Below, piece by piece: positions 34,551-47,705 of a stretch of 64,000 nucleotides of DNA; the first letter of the stretch is position 1; every line of letters begins with the position of its first letter. The translations under genes were made by a program, and so were the position numbers. The notes below the pieces were generated by a model. That model was not told the origin of the DNA, made no database searches, and saw only the letters and a list, made by a program, of their open reading frames with translations. Source of the stretch: Prunus persica (taxonomy: Eukaryota > Streptophyta > Magnoliopsida > Rosales > Rosaceae); the NCBI RefSeq assembly GCF_000346465.2, contig NC_034013.1, positions 16,064,885-16,128,884 on the forward strand, given 5' to 3'.

Positions 34551-36119
34551 CTAATAGCAAGTGAAGCAGAAACATTTAACAGGAACTTTGCCTTTTGATC
34601 TAATCCTTTTAACCTTTTCTCTCACCTTGGACTCTTCATTTCTTCTTTTCTCTTCCATTTGTGCCCTTGCTCCTCCTGCTATCTGGTCAATTCTTGTTTG
34701 CTTGATTTGGTAATGTTGCATGTTGCTTGCTCTTCTCTGCTCCAATTCACTCTGCAATTTCAACAACTCATTGAGGGGTGATCTTCGTCATTGGTGTTCA
34801 CAAACTTAAATTAAAAAACAATGATTGTTAAACTGTACCTTTCTCTTCTCCATCTTAATTTTTGCTTGCATCTTCTTCTCATTTTCCCAAGCAAGAATTG
34901 CAGATTTCACTTTCTCATACCTGAAAATGATAATTTACCGTTTCAAAAGGAAGAAATTGAAATGTTCCTTAGAAATTTAAGCAGCATTTAAGCAAGCTTT
35001 CAACAATGACTATTTTTTTATATAAAGATTATAATAACAGAACCACCCAAAAATTGGTTTTTACCGCTTCTGGATCTTCTTAATCTGAGCTTTCTCCCAA
35101 GCATCTGCTTCAGTTTCCAGAGTATTATGTCTTGTTGAACTTCCCCTTCGGTTTTGGTATCCATCTGCAGGAGTTGAAGGCCTTGTAGAGGATGCGCGAT
35201 TCGGATACCTAGATGGAAAAGCACTCTCCAATGTTCTTTGATCCTGCCCCACTGGCTTTCTCATTGAAGCTTCACCTATTAAGTATATAACCTGTTAGTA
35301 CTCAAAAACACTTTAATTTTATTATGAAAAAAAATAATATATGCAGTCAGGCACCAGCATTCTTTGCTTCTTTGTTTGATAATCGCCTATTCACTTCACC
35401 AGAACTTGGCCGCCCGGCCATGGCATCCTGCAAAGTCTTCGTCCTTGAGATCTGAAGGCTTTTCCTCATCCCTTTTTGATACTGTAATCTAGCTTCTTCA
35501 TTGGAGTGAATAGCAAATGCAGCTGCTGCAACTGCAGTTGAAAACTCGACATCTTGTGCATCAGAATAATGACTCATTTTCCCCGCACTGCCTTGGGAAG
35601 CAGTGTTGCCCCTTGTTATCTACAAAAAATAGTCAGTGGAAGTTTCTTGAGCATTCTTATGCTTTTAGTTCTCTTTGTTCCATAGATCAACCACATAACA
35701 AAACAGAACAGAACAGAGCATTCTGTTTTCAACTAAGCCATAAATAAAAGAATAGCTTTCACAATATTGCAAGTCTAGCTGCATATACCTACCTAAAGAT
35801 TCTGCTTGTTGAGGTGGTTGATTTCTTTCTTTAGTGTGATCTTGATCCTTCCTGCTTGTTTGGTTATGGACCCGAAAATCTCACTTTAGCAAAGTGGTCA
35901 TCAATCTGTTCGAGTTTCCGTCAATATTGATAATATGCAGAAGCAGCAGAAACCAACGTTTCGTGAAAGAAACCAAGCATATATATACTAAATGTATCCT
36001 GGAAATGAGAGGTTTTATTGTGCCTGAGTTGAATAATTTTGACAAAGGAGAGGGCAAGAAACTATAAGTCATCAGTAATAGGGTTCGAAGGTACCTCTTT
36101 TGCTTGATAAAAGTATCAT
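34551..36119 (-). CDS. Remorin family protein
   Basis: The Remorin_C domain is certain: exons 35275-35065, 34920-34839 and 34751-34551 encode ADAWEKAQIKKIQKRYEKVK, AWENEKKMQAKIKMEKRKSELEQRR and IDQIAGGARAQMEEKRRNEE, a long amphipathic coiled coil. The tail KVPVKCFCFTCY is cysteine-rich, fitting the C-terminal anchor whose S-acylation helps pin remorins to plasma-membrane nanodomains. Exon 35611-35355 carries SHYSDAQDVEFSTAVAAAAFAIHS. Two short upstream exons, 36119-36095 (MILLSSKR) and 35879-35789 (FRVHNQTSRKD...), give an open 288-residue model. It works only with the downstream one of two tandem donors (35789) and the downstream one of two acceptors (exon start 35611). The start is therefore less certain; translation from the methionine in exon 3 is an alternative. 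Remorins organise membrane domains in signalling and plant-microbe interaction. Confidence 0.82.
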
Positions 36120-37567
36120 TGCTGTCTAAAACCACTGTTGCGGATTCTTTGTCCGAATTTCCCGGCTTCACATATATAAGTGTTTGGTTGCAATGAAAAA
36201 TAGCAGCACAGGCTGTGATATCGGTTATCTCAAATTTTGCTCATGCAGAGAGACATGTGAGCAAGCAAAGGTGAAATATGCTTTGCAGTTTGCATGAATC
36301 TATGAAGAAGGAAGCAAGGGATCTTCCTTCATCCTCTCTCTTTTCTCCAAAATACAACAAGTTGTTTCCATTTTTTAATCTCTCTGGTCTTCTTTCTGTT
36401 TGTTCAAGACATCTCTGGCACAAAAGCATCTTTCATATTATATCCAAGTGCAGTATTGTTCTTGAAGTTTGGTAATGGAGATGGAAATCCAGCAATGGAT
36501 TCGCAGCTGTTATTTTATTCCTTATTCCATTGAAAGGGAATGGTATAACATCAACAACGGATTCTGCTGGCCCACCAGAGTAAGCAACAACTTACAATAT
36601 GAATCTATGAGCCAAGGTTTGGAAGTTGGTGGAGAACTAGCAGATGTGTGTTATTGGGTTTGCGTAGTTTTGGACAAGGATAAGGTCATTGGGTTAGGGT
36701 TACTTCTTTTTTTGATGGGTTTGGGTTGCTTGATTGTCAAACATTGAGAGAATCTGGGTTTGCTTGGTTTTGGGGTTTCCATGCATAGACAGGAAGCCGT
36801 TCCTAGGTGTTGAGTTGTGATTATCAATTGAGAGCTAAATTCGATCAACTCAATTTTGAGCCATAATGAGAAACCAAAAAAAAAAAAAAAAAAAAAAAAA
36901 TCAGAAGCAGCAAAGTATACCCAAGACCTCTGAGTGAAGTGTTAATCTATATTAAAGGATAACTAATTAAAAGTATAAAATGATGTAATTCTAGATGTAA
37001 ATACTAATAACAACAAAATCATAATCAAGTCTACTTTGGCCCTAATCCACATCTTTTTTATGATTACTGATAATAAAAAATCGACGATAAAAAATATTAT
37101 ATTCTTCATCTTAAATTCTAAAGTTCGATTTCTTTTACAAAGTACTATGCTTTTCTCTCTTTCTTTTATTTTATACAATTCCTCTTTATGTTAAAACAAA
37201 AATTTTAAAGTGACTTGATTCATAAAACACTTTTTGGTATTCAAAGTTCAAACACTTGAATTTGTAATAAAAATTTCGAGATTCTTCTAATAAAAGGGCT
37301 AAAAAAAAATTCCGAACAACGGTCACTAATATCAAAAACGAAATATTGATAGTCAATAAGGCCCTTATTGTTTGTGATATTTTCGAATTGGCATAATATC
37401 TGAAATAAATTGTTAATTGGTCCTTTTGCAGTTGAGGACAATATGCTTGGCACGTGCTGACTTTTGTTCCGATTATTTTCTTCTTCTTCTTCAGCTTTTA
37501 TCGTTCCATTTCCCGCCCTTTTGCCCTTTACGAAACCCTCACTGTATCTAAAATCCCTAAACCCAAA
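36120..37567. other. Shared upstream region of remorin (-) and ZRANB3-like (+) genes
   Basis: Divergent promoter region of about 1.45 kb. A poly(A) run of some 30 bases ends at 36900. No conserved coding domain is seen; the short frames at 36278-36747 carry nothing recognisable. Confidence 0.5.
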
Positions 37568-40500
37568 ATGGAAATCACAGAAGAGCAAAGAAAACGAGCC
37601 GAAGCAAATCGCTTAGCAGCCTTGGAAAAACGCAAAGCATTGAGCGAATCCTCCAATCTTCAGCAGCAACATAACCCATGGTCGCTCTTCAAGTGCCGAA
37701 AGCTCTCTCCCGACCTCACCTCAAACGTCACTCACTGTATCTCCGATCCAAGGCCAGAACTTTCCCGGGTCAACCTGATTATAAATACCCAATTGCTTAC
37801 GAGGTTCCGGGTCAGGCTCGAAATTTGCTCCCCGGATTCTTTCTCAGCTACCCCAGTTGCCGTACAAGGCTTTGCATTTCCGGGGCATGAGGAGTGCTTA
37901 AGGAGACTAAGTGATATATTGGCTTATGTAAGTGTGTCTCTATTGTTTCCTTTTCGGGTGGTGACAAAAACTTGGTGGAACAAATTGGAAAGAAAGGAAA
38001 TTGAATTCTGGTTCTGTGAAATTTGGTATTCAGTATTTATATGTGTCTAAATTTTTGTTTTTGTTTTTGGAATTGTCTTAGGTCATGCCATCCCACTACA
38101 CGCAAAATCATGGTGGTGGAAAGGCCTGTGTTTACAAGCTGAGTGATTACAATGCAGTCTTGAAATGTTTAAGGAGCAACAAGGGCATTGACACTGAAGA
38201 GATACCTTGGGGCACTCTTAATGTTGTAGAGAGACTTTCACATTCTTTTATTTCTGGTAAATGGATACCATGCAGACCAGAACACTTGTCAGATGATAAG
38301 GTTGATGAGTTGATTGGGAAGCTACCGAAGAATCTATTGGATGCACTCTTGCCTTTCCAACTTGACGGTGTTAGATTTGGTTTGCAAAGGGGTGGACGTT
38401 GTCTTATTGCCGACGAAATGGGCCTGGGAAAGACACTCCAGGTAGTTTTATATTAAGTAAACTTATATTCCTTCTGATTTTTATTCATGGTGCTAGGTTT
38501 GACATTCTAACCGTTCAATGCATTGAGTCAGCACTTAGACATTGTAATGTACTTTTAGTGAGTGAGAATGCTACAATGCTGCTTTGGATAACATCTGCAA
38601 TATTCTTTAGCTTTCTCATAACCACACACACAGAGATTGAACTTTATTACTTATACACAAACAGGTGGATCTCCTGCATTTGAATTTTTTCCTCTTATTT
38701 TCCCCTAAGTTTCCATGGAGATATAAGATTTAATATGCTAAAACTTTTCCTCCCAGGCTATTGCTATTGCATGCTGTTTCATGAGTGAAGGTTCTATACT
38801 TGTTGTTTGCCCAGCTATTTTGCGTTATACTTGGGCAGAAGAATTAGAGCGCTGGCTTCCTTTTTGCTTGCCTGCTGACTTCCATCTAGGTAATATTTTT
38901 TTAATGTTTCCAATTTATTTTATTCAAGTTGGGGAATAGTGGGGAGGGGGGTGTTCGGGCGGGGGGCCGGGGGTGGTACTATATTGTTTCCAGTTTATTC
39001 TTATTTAAGTTGGAGAATAATGGGGAAGGTAGGTACTATAAGAAAAGACAACTATTCTCAGGGAAAACACTTTGCTACAAAAGGTTTAATCTTGTGTATT
39101 CAGTGAAGAATAATAGTTTCTTGATTCCATGCTGTATGATTTAAGAGTGCCTAGTCAGAGTAAATGGATTTTTGTTATTAACCGTTTGGTTCCAATAATG
39201 TTAAGAAAACAAAAATGCCCATGGTTTTGGAGAGTTCTATTTTTAGGCGTCTTCTATGCACAAATTTACCCCAGGTATTGTTCTTTGAGCTTATTTCCTT
39301 AGTTGAATATATTCCTTAGTCCCTTCTATAAGAGTAGTGAGCGCACATGCAATATATGTAGATACACGATTACAAAGTGTGATTAATTGTTAGTAAAAAG
39401 GGGTGAGATGTGGTGTTAGTTAAAGTTAATTTTGTGAAGCATATATCATCTCAGAATTTGTTTTTCAGTTCTCTTTTTAGAACTGATGCTTTATAACTTT
39501 TAACAAGCCAGCCAAAAACCTACTATTCTTTGACATAATTTTTTAATCTGCCGGTGCTCTTTATGCTTGCATTTCTGGTGAATGAATTATGAACTCATTA
39601 TAACCTGGAAAATTCATTTGATACATTGTTTTATATATCCATATTCTAGATTTACTAGCAAAACATGAATGGATTCTTACACATTCTTATGACTCCAGTA
39701 TTTGGTCACGAAAACAATCCAGCCAATTTAAAGAGATGGCCTAGAGTTGTGGTTATTTCGTATACAATGCTTCACCGTTTGCATAAGAGCATGCTTGACC
39801 GAGAATGGGCTCTCTTAATTGTTGATGAATCCCACCATGTACGGTGTACAAAGAAAGCATCAGAACCTAGAGAGGTAAAGCATATTCCTTTTCATGTCAA
39901 ATATCAAATGATTCCGATGACTCTTATAAAATTTGGTTTAATGAGACCCTGGTGGTATAAATTGCTCCAAAATTTAGACCGACTGTTTATTATTGTCTTT
40001 ACTAGAAAATGAAATTCTTATCTGGCTAGATAGATAAGTGAAGCCAACCTCCATAAGTTGGGAAATGAAATGCATAATTTTTGCGGCCTAGAATTTTTAC
40101 CGGTCTTTGAATTAGGATGGTGGCTTATGGGCAATATATACTAATTTAAGGGAACAAAAATTTCTTCCTAAATTGTCATCTGTATACATATTGTTGTCTT
40201 CAGCTCTGATGACTGGTGGCTTAAAGATACTAATTGTTTTCAAATTTTGTCCCCTAGATTGCTCGTTTGCAACTTTCCTAGTAATTAATGAAGTGTACTA
40301 AACTTGCAGAGAGACTTTACCGTATGCTAATCTAATCATGTTTGTTTACAGATAAAAGCTGTTCTTGACATTGCAGCAAAGGTGAAGCGCATAGTTTTAC
40401 TATCCGGGACACCTTCTTTGTCAAGGTTGTAGCACAGGCCTTTGAAGAAAATTGGCAGCATTGTCTGCAGTTCTCTATTATTTCTGGAATGTTGTTCTTT

Positions 40501-43500
40501 ACTAATCTCAAGTTCCTCTAACTTTCTTAGCTTTCTTATTTTTTGTTTTTCTCTGTAGCTAACCACTGTTTGGTGCATTCTAATATTTCATTTTGCACAT
40601 CTTCCTAGGTGATCATAGGCCGTATGACATTTTTCATCAGATAGATATGCTATGGCAAGTTCTCTTCACACTGTTTACATCTCACCTGATTTGCTTGCTT
40701 TTCTCCAGGTTAATTGGTTTACATCGCACTTGTCTTTTTGCAGGCCTGGTTTGCTGGGAAAGGACAAGTATGACTTTGCCAAAACTTACTGTGATGTCAA
40801 ATATATCCAGGGTTCTCAAGGGAGAACTTTTCAGGTAATACTTGGAATAGCCTTGAAGATCATTACTGTTCTATTGATTTCTTGAAAAGTGTCCTCTTTG
40901 TGCTGCCAGGCAGTAAAGACTTTAAGATGATGATGTTTTTGCAATCCCTTGAAAAATAAAATAAAAATAAAAATTGGCATCCCACTGATGTATGCATGTT
41001 CAAGACATTATAAGATATTCTTGCTTCTTGGCCGATACAGTTGGCCATGGCTTAAAAGGTTTTTGTTTTGTCCTGACTAGCCTTGCAGGCCTGTATCTAT
41101 ATCTATAGCTATAGCTATACAGTGTGCAATTGGTGCTAACACCTTTTATCAACATCAGCTTTTTTTAATGGCTTATTGTTATGAAGGAAAGTTTATAGAT
41201 ACTCTATGGGATTGTGCTGCAGGATTTCTCGAAGGGCACTCGTTTGGAGGAGTTGAACATGTTACTGAAGCAAACAGTCATGGTGTGTTCTTGTTCTTTA
41301 TGTTCATGTCATACTGATTTTTCCTTAGAAATTATGTGATAGTTGTTTTCTTCAATGTATCTTAAAAATTCAAACTTTCAAGGTCAAATTTAAGTGGCAA
41401 TCTAAAAAGCATATAGCAATGGACACATTTGAGCAGTAATCATAGCTATATTATTATTGCAGGATTCTAATGACTTAAAATTTAATATCACTAGTTTAAT
41501 ATTTTTATCAAAACAAATGCGTAGGTTTTATGTGTAATTATCAGAGAATTGTTAAAGATATGAGCCATTCTAACCTTTAGGAGTGTACATTTGGTGATTA
41601 GTGATGCACATATTATCTTTAAGATGTATTGTCTGATGATGTGCTCTCCGTGAACTCCATGTGAAGGCCAGAGTAATCTATTCTTTAGTTTTAAGGTTAA
41701 AGTTCACTTACATGTAATACTTGTAACCCTTGGTTATTGGTGTTCATATCTCACTCTTTATTGGATGCTTAATCATAGATAAGACGTTTGAAGGAACATG
41801 TCCTGGTTCAGCTACCACCCAAACGCCGACAGATTATACGAGTAGTATTGAAGAAATCTGATATGATTTCAGCAAAGGCTGCTGTCAAGGTGGGGAAAGG
41901 TGTCACTAAAGATGTATCTTCAGAACATTTGGATGAACCGAATGGTAATTTAATGTTCTTTGTAATCTGTTTATGTGAATGCAATTCATATGTTACAGGA
42001 TCATGTGTTTTCTTGCATCTCTTGTGTTTCTGTATTAACTACTGAGCATCAATGCAATGGGTAACTAGTGTATTGAAAGGTTCTGTATACTAGAATAACA
42101 GTCTTTCCTCTACATTGGTCTGCTTTAAGGTGTTTATTTGTTCAGCCCTTTACCTGAATTAGTGGGGTACATCTTCTTTTATTTAGTTTACATGCTCCTT
42201 GATGGTTTAGGTGAAGAAGCGTGATTTGATGTACCCATATGATTTGATGTTCTTTTATTCGTTTTCCTTTTGCTTTCAGATGGTGGGGGTTGCTGCAGAT
42301 CCGGGCAGCTTTCCTTCCAAGAATTAGGTATCGCAAAGCTAGCAGGGTTTCGTGACTGGCTCTCCATTCATCCACTCACTGCAGAGTCAGATGGTGTTGC
42401 AAACTTGGACTCAGATTCCAGTTCTCACAAAATGTTAATATTTGCACATCACCATAAAGTACTTGATGGAGTACAGGTGAAATTTCTTCTGAGTTGTTGC
42501 ATCCCTTGAGAATGGTTTATGTTAGTGTTGTGGTTAAGGGTTTTACTTTTAATAGTGTATTATGATTTTAATGTTTACCAGCATTTCATTAGCATCGTTT
42601 AATTACACATGGTCTCTATGTCTTGTTTCTATGGGTATTGGATTGTTGAAGTTCATATTAATTGTTGGTGGGCATTGCTATTAATGTTGATCTTGTCCAA
42701 TCATTTCCTGAATATTAATGTGTTTCTGAACTATCAGGAGTTCATATGTGAGAAAGGGATTGGTTTTGTTCGAATTGATGGAAACACACTTGCCACAGAT
42801 AGGCAGTCAGCTGTACGATCATTCCAATTATCAACTGAGGTTCGTATAAGCTGTACTATCATAAGTAAAATATTTGCACCAGCATTTTTTCTTGATGTGC
42901 CTATAAACTTAACTACATGCAAATAATTTTTCAAAATTATGAATCACGACTCAAAAACATGGTATTGTCTTCATCTGATGATCTGGGAGTTTCTGTTTCC
43001 ATGCCATACATATTTTGCTGATGTCGCTGCCAAGACTCTTGTCTTTACCCCATATATGTGCGTGGTTATGCTAATGCATTGAGTGCCTATGTCTTTCAGG
43101 TTAAGATTGCAATAATTGGTATTACTGCTGGAGGTGTTGGCCTTGATTTCTCATCAGCAAAGCATGTTGTCTTCTTGGAGCTTCCTCAGTCACCATCATT
43201 GATGCTTCAGGTTTAAATATAATAAACTAGTTTCAAGTTTCCCAGATGTTAACTCTTATCCACACAAATCATTCAAGATTGATCCCCACTGTATTATCAC
43301 TAGTTTTTTTTTTCTTGATTTAGTATCTTTTGTTGCTTCTAGAGGGTGAGTGCTATTTGGTTAAAAGTTGGTTTACTAGGTTGTTCTTATTTTGAGTTCA
43401 TGATGCTTGGTAATTTGATATCTACCTGCCCATAATGTGATAAGAGTGGAAGTACTTAGAGTTGATAAAAGTAGAAACATATGCATGTGATTAAGAATGG

Positions 43501-46500
43501 TCGTCATCAATCAGGGTAAAAGATAATAAGTTAGAGTTATGGCTCAGTCTGTATGTGGTATGCAGTGCAGTTACAATTCATATCTATTTGGGGAGGTTTG
43601 CAACGTCAAAGAGCCAAGAAGGTCTTAAATCTGCCATCTGTTTGACTCGTCCCGGATACATTTTGGAACTTTTATTGCAAAACTACCTGATAGGTGTTGA
43701 ATATGCAACAGAGGTCTCGCAATTATACATGCCAATGACGTTTTAACAAATGAAATGTGGGTAAATATGTAGTTCTCATATAAAAGTATTATAATCTGGG
43801 TGACTCATACAAATAGAAGAGCTTAAGTAATTTTCCGCCCATGTTTCTTCTTAATCTTGATGGTGGGTAAAATATTCCATGTGCAAGTGTTGCTTGTGAC
43901 ATACCTTGAAGTTTACTGATTAATGCCTTCCATCCTTGAACAACATTGTCCATACTCCATAATTTAATTTGTTCATATTAAAGGAAAAGGATATTAGTAG
44001 TATAGATGTGCATATGGGTTTGTGTATGGCATTCTTATTTTGTGTGGTGTCAGGGTTTTCCCCTATTTTATATGTGATTGACTCTTTAATGCTCATGCTT
44101 CTTCTGAAATTAACCGAAGGCGGAGGATAGAGCTCATAGGCGAGGGCAAACAAATGCAGTCAACATATACATCTTTTGTGGAAAGGTGCTTTTTTCTTGT
44201 GTATATAGAAGTTCTGTGAATGTATTCTACGTTTACCTTTTAACTGGAGTCTGACATGTTGTAGGATACTGTGGATGAGTCACATTGGCAAAGCTTGAAT
44301 AAGAGTTTGCACCGCGTATCATCTACAACAAACGGAAAATATGATGCAATACAAGAGATAGCAGTACTTTTCATCTCTGAATGCTCCTTTCAATGCTAAT
44401 TGGTTTTTAAACCTCTTTGCTGTGTTGTTCATATCATTATCATCCGAAAAGCAATACAGAATAAGTCTTCATTACTATGGTCATTTCAAAACAGTTATAC
44501 CAATCCAAAATCCAAATCATTGGCAGTGTGGTTTTGGTTTCCCATTTGTTATATAGGATTTAACATCATATTTTGTGTTTGGCAGGTTGAAGATGTTTCT
44601 TTCTTTGAGACATCAGGTAGATCTGATACTTGTGAAGATCATATATTGCAAAGGACAGAGGGTGATGAGGTCTCTGCAGAGCCAATAAAATTACCTGACT
44701 TTGGCTGCTTAGCTAAGGATATGAAGCCTTATGAGGCATATGAATTATTAGTCACAAACATTCTACACAGATCTGCACAACATAGTGATCCTGATGGAAG
44801 TTCATCCCAAACTGACAGTTGTCTTGTCAAGGTAAAACCTAATTGTATAAACTTCACCTTCTTTTAGGTACAAGATTGAACATTTTTTTGCCTTTTTCTT
44901 TTTCATGATATAAATTAATCCATTTGGGGGGATGATCTACACCAATTTTGGTGAAACAGGCTGATGTGGTTTCTGATTTGGAAAAGAGCACTGAAGACAT
45001 AGATGGACTTGAAAAGGTACACCTGAACTGAATTGATCTTGACTCCAAAGAAAGAGATGAGTTTTTCCCCTTTCCAGTTTAAAGTTAAGAAGTTTAATAA
45101 ATTACAAAAAACACAGGAACACCAAATCAACTGTCAACCAACCAAACTAAATGACGGTGAACCAGTTCAGCCACTTGAAGCTGAAGAAAGCAGTACTCTA
45201 GATGCCCTGCGATTTGAGGTAAAATTTGTAACCTGGTTCTCGGGTTCCCTGTTTGCACCACTGGTCAAAAGCTGAAGATCGCAACATATGCAAACGTCAT
45301 GCGGTAGATCTCAGTAATGACTAATTGTGTTGCAATTCAAACAATCATCAAATGGACATTCTCTCTAGACTATTGTTGATTTATTTCAAATAAATTATTT
45401 TTATTGATTGCCTCAATTGTGTGTGGTTTACTTTAGTTAGTTTAGCAGTACATAGGATTCGATCAGACAAGTAGTAATCTATCCTAACTTTCTTATGTGG
45501 ATATTAGGTGAGCCAATACACTGGCCGGATCCACTTGTATTCATGCATCTCAGGAGAGGATTCAAGACCAAGGCCAATGTTTGAGAATTTTAGACCAGAG
45601 GAACTTGAGGCACTAAATTCTCCTGCTGCTAACAGTATTAAAGAAACAGCTTTTAATTCTTTGAAGGACAATCCAGCCTATTTACAAGCTATTCTTGCAT
45701 TCATTGAAGAATGGAAGAAGCTGAGGCCCATCGAACAAAAAAGATTACTTGGAAAGCCTTTGCAACTTCCGTTGACTGTTGAGTTGTGCTATCTGTGCGA
45801 AGGCATCAACCATGACATCAGGGTACAATTATACAAATCTGAACTTTGCTGGATATTCCTTTGTTGGAGTAAACTTGCTCATCTTTGCTCTGTTCATCTA
45901 TTTTTAGTTCATATCAGTGTCTTCTATAGATGGGTTGCTGGAGTGTACACATAACAATCATTTTCTTTTCTGACAGGGACTGCTGAAGGGTGGAAGCAAG
46001 CGCCGCTCTACACCTTTTTATGAGATCAGCCAACCTTTACCATCAAACGCTGTGTGGAAAAAAGTCCATCTACGTAGTGGCTATGGAAAAAAGGAAAAGG
46101 AATATGCTCAGGCTTATACTCTGACTGATGAACCTCTCTGTAAACTCTGTCAAACACCATGCAAGTAAGTCCTCTATAAATGGTTTATGATACAGTTATT
46201 TGTGTTGGATACTTACTGTACTTGATTTCAGGGGCCACAATGCGAAGACACCTGAGTATTTTGAAGATCTGTTCTGCAATCTTGGTTGCTATGAAGAATA
46301 CCGCATCCGAACCAGTAACAGATCTCTTCGTCAAGTAAGTATATGAAATATGTTATTTGAGATAATCTAGTTTTTTTTTGCCATGAATTTGAGATAATCT
46401 AGTTCATCATATACTTTCCTTGGTTGTACTTTAATTTTACGCATGTGATAATTATAACTGAAATTCTTGTTGCTTTCTGGATATTTCCTCTCGTTATTTA

Positions 46501-47705
46501 CTTGATTAATTGTTTTAAGATTTACATGCTCATGATTTTCAGGAACTTTTTCAACTAGAACATGGTGTTTGTGCAAACTGCCAATTAGATTGTCATAAAC
46601 TTGTGGAGCACCTAAGACCATTATCATTGGCAAAGCGAAGGCAGTATATCGAAAAAGTTGCACCACGGGTGGCGAGGCTGAAGAAACCGTAAGTCATTAG
46701 AAGGAAAATTGTTTTGACCTTTTGGATTGTTTTAGTTGCTGTTGACGGGCAGAAGATTATAAATCTTTTACATTGTTTATACGTCCATGCGATAATTATA
46801 AACCGTAAAATATGTCTGATTATGACAGTAAGATTTTGTAACTTGGAGAGTGATGCACACCATAAGCAGGCACATTAAACAGACATTTCATAAAACTATT
46901 TTGGGATCAGAAATTGTCATGCAACTAGTTAGAATTTTTTTTTCTTCCCTTTTTTTTTCTAATGCATCTGCTAAATACCTAAAATTTGTACTTTTCAAAT
47001 ACCAACAATATCCCTGAGATCAAAACACATTGCCATTTGACATAATACAGGCTTGATAGGCTTGTTAAGGATCCAACAGAGGGCAATGCGTGGCATGCAG
47101 ACCACCTTGTTCCTGTCTATCGAGGTGGAGGTATGTATTATCTTTGTTTCTAAGAGGGTTTTTTTTTTCTCTTCTGGAATTCTAGTGGAGTTATGACTGG
47201 TCAATTCAATTTCAATATCTTATTTCATTCAAAATTTTCTTTAGGTGAATGCAAGCTAGAGAACATGAGAACACTTTGTGTGGCTTGTCATTCTGATGTT
47301 ACTAAACAACAATGTGCTGAACGACATTCAACAAGGATCAAGGCTAAGAAAAAGCTAAAGGCAATCATGACTAATCTAAAACATAAAGGCACAGAGACTA
47401 TTCTACAGGTATGTTCTAAAAGCAGTGGTCTTTTTTCCATATTGCTGAGATGGCTGCCTTAGCATTTCCCTTTTGGTAAAAATTGTTGCAATTTGATTAA
47501 CTGATTTCAGGGGCAGGAGGGGAATATGGAGATCCAAGAGAGTGTATATGAGGACGAGCTTTTAGTCAAGGTTCCTGGGAGCGCCTACTCTTTAGCGAAT
47601 CACTTGGATGCTACAATTACAAGTGGACACTTGGACGAGCCCTCCTCGAATGGCAACAAGATTTCCACTCCCACAGTACAGAACCATCCGCCAGGAGGAG
47701 CATAA
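37568..47705 (+). CDS. ZRANB3: SNF2-family annealing helicase with C-terminal HNH nuclease (ZRANB3 homologue)
   Basis: Twenty-four exons splice without a frame break to 1208 residues. They start at 37568, 38082, 38757, 39699, 40352, 40619, 40744, 41223, 41779, 42280, 42738, 43100, 44120, 44265, 44586, 44960, 45117, 45508, 45977, 46232, 46543, 47051, 47245 and 47511, and end at 37927, 38441, 38889, 39874, 40425, 40654, 40834, 41282, 41944, 42476, 42839, 43210, 44185, 44363, 44831, 45016, 45218, 45822, 46164, 46334, 46688, 47130, 47408 and 47705. SNF2 motifs: I DEMGLGKT (about 231-238), II DESH (327-330), III LLSGTP, V TAGGVGLDF (594-602), VI AEDRAHRRGQ (623-632). The C-terminus has an HNH nuclease: HADHLVP (about 1078-1084), N1096 and CVACH (1101-1105). 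CYLC, CKLC and CANC pairs upstream could bind zinc. Human ZRANB3 remodels stalled replication forks and cuts fork structures in the nucleus; the plant role is inferred. Intron 6 uses a GC donor. Confidence 0.93.
38935..38978 (+). other. G-quadruplex-prone tract in intron 3 of the ZRANB3-like gene
   Basis: At least five runs of three or more G (GGGG, GGGG, GGGGGG, GGGCGGGGGG, GGGGG) occur within about 45 bases of an otherwise AT-rich intron. The tract lies between two copies of a roughly 45-bp imperfect direct repeat (about 38904-38948 and 38982-39030, sharing TTTCCA.TTTATT and AAGTTGG.GAATA.TGGGGA). Confidence 0.65.
40655..40743 (+). other. GC-AG intron (intron 6 of the ZRANB3-like gene)
   Basis: The only reading that keeps the conserved MLWPGLLG continuous joins ATGCTATG|gcaagttc to tgcag|GCCTGG. 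The donor GCAAGT matches the consensus of GC-AG introns. No GT donor nearby gives an open frame. Confidence 0.85.
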
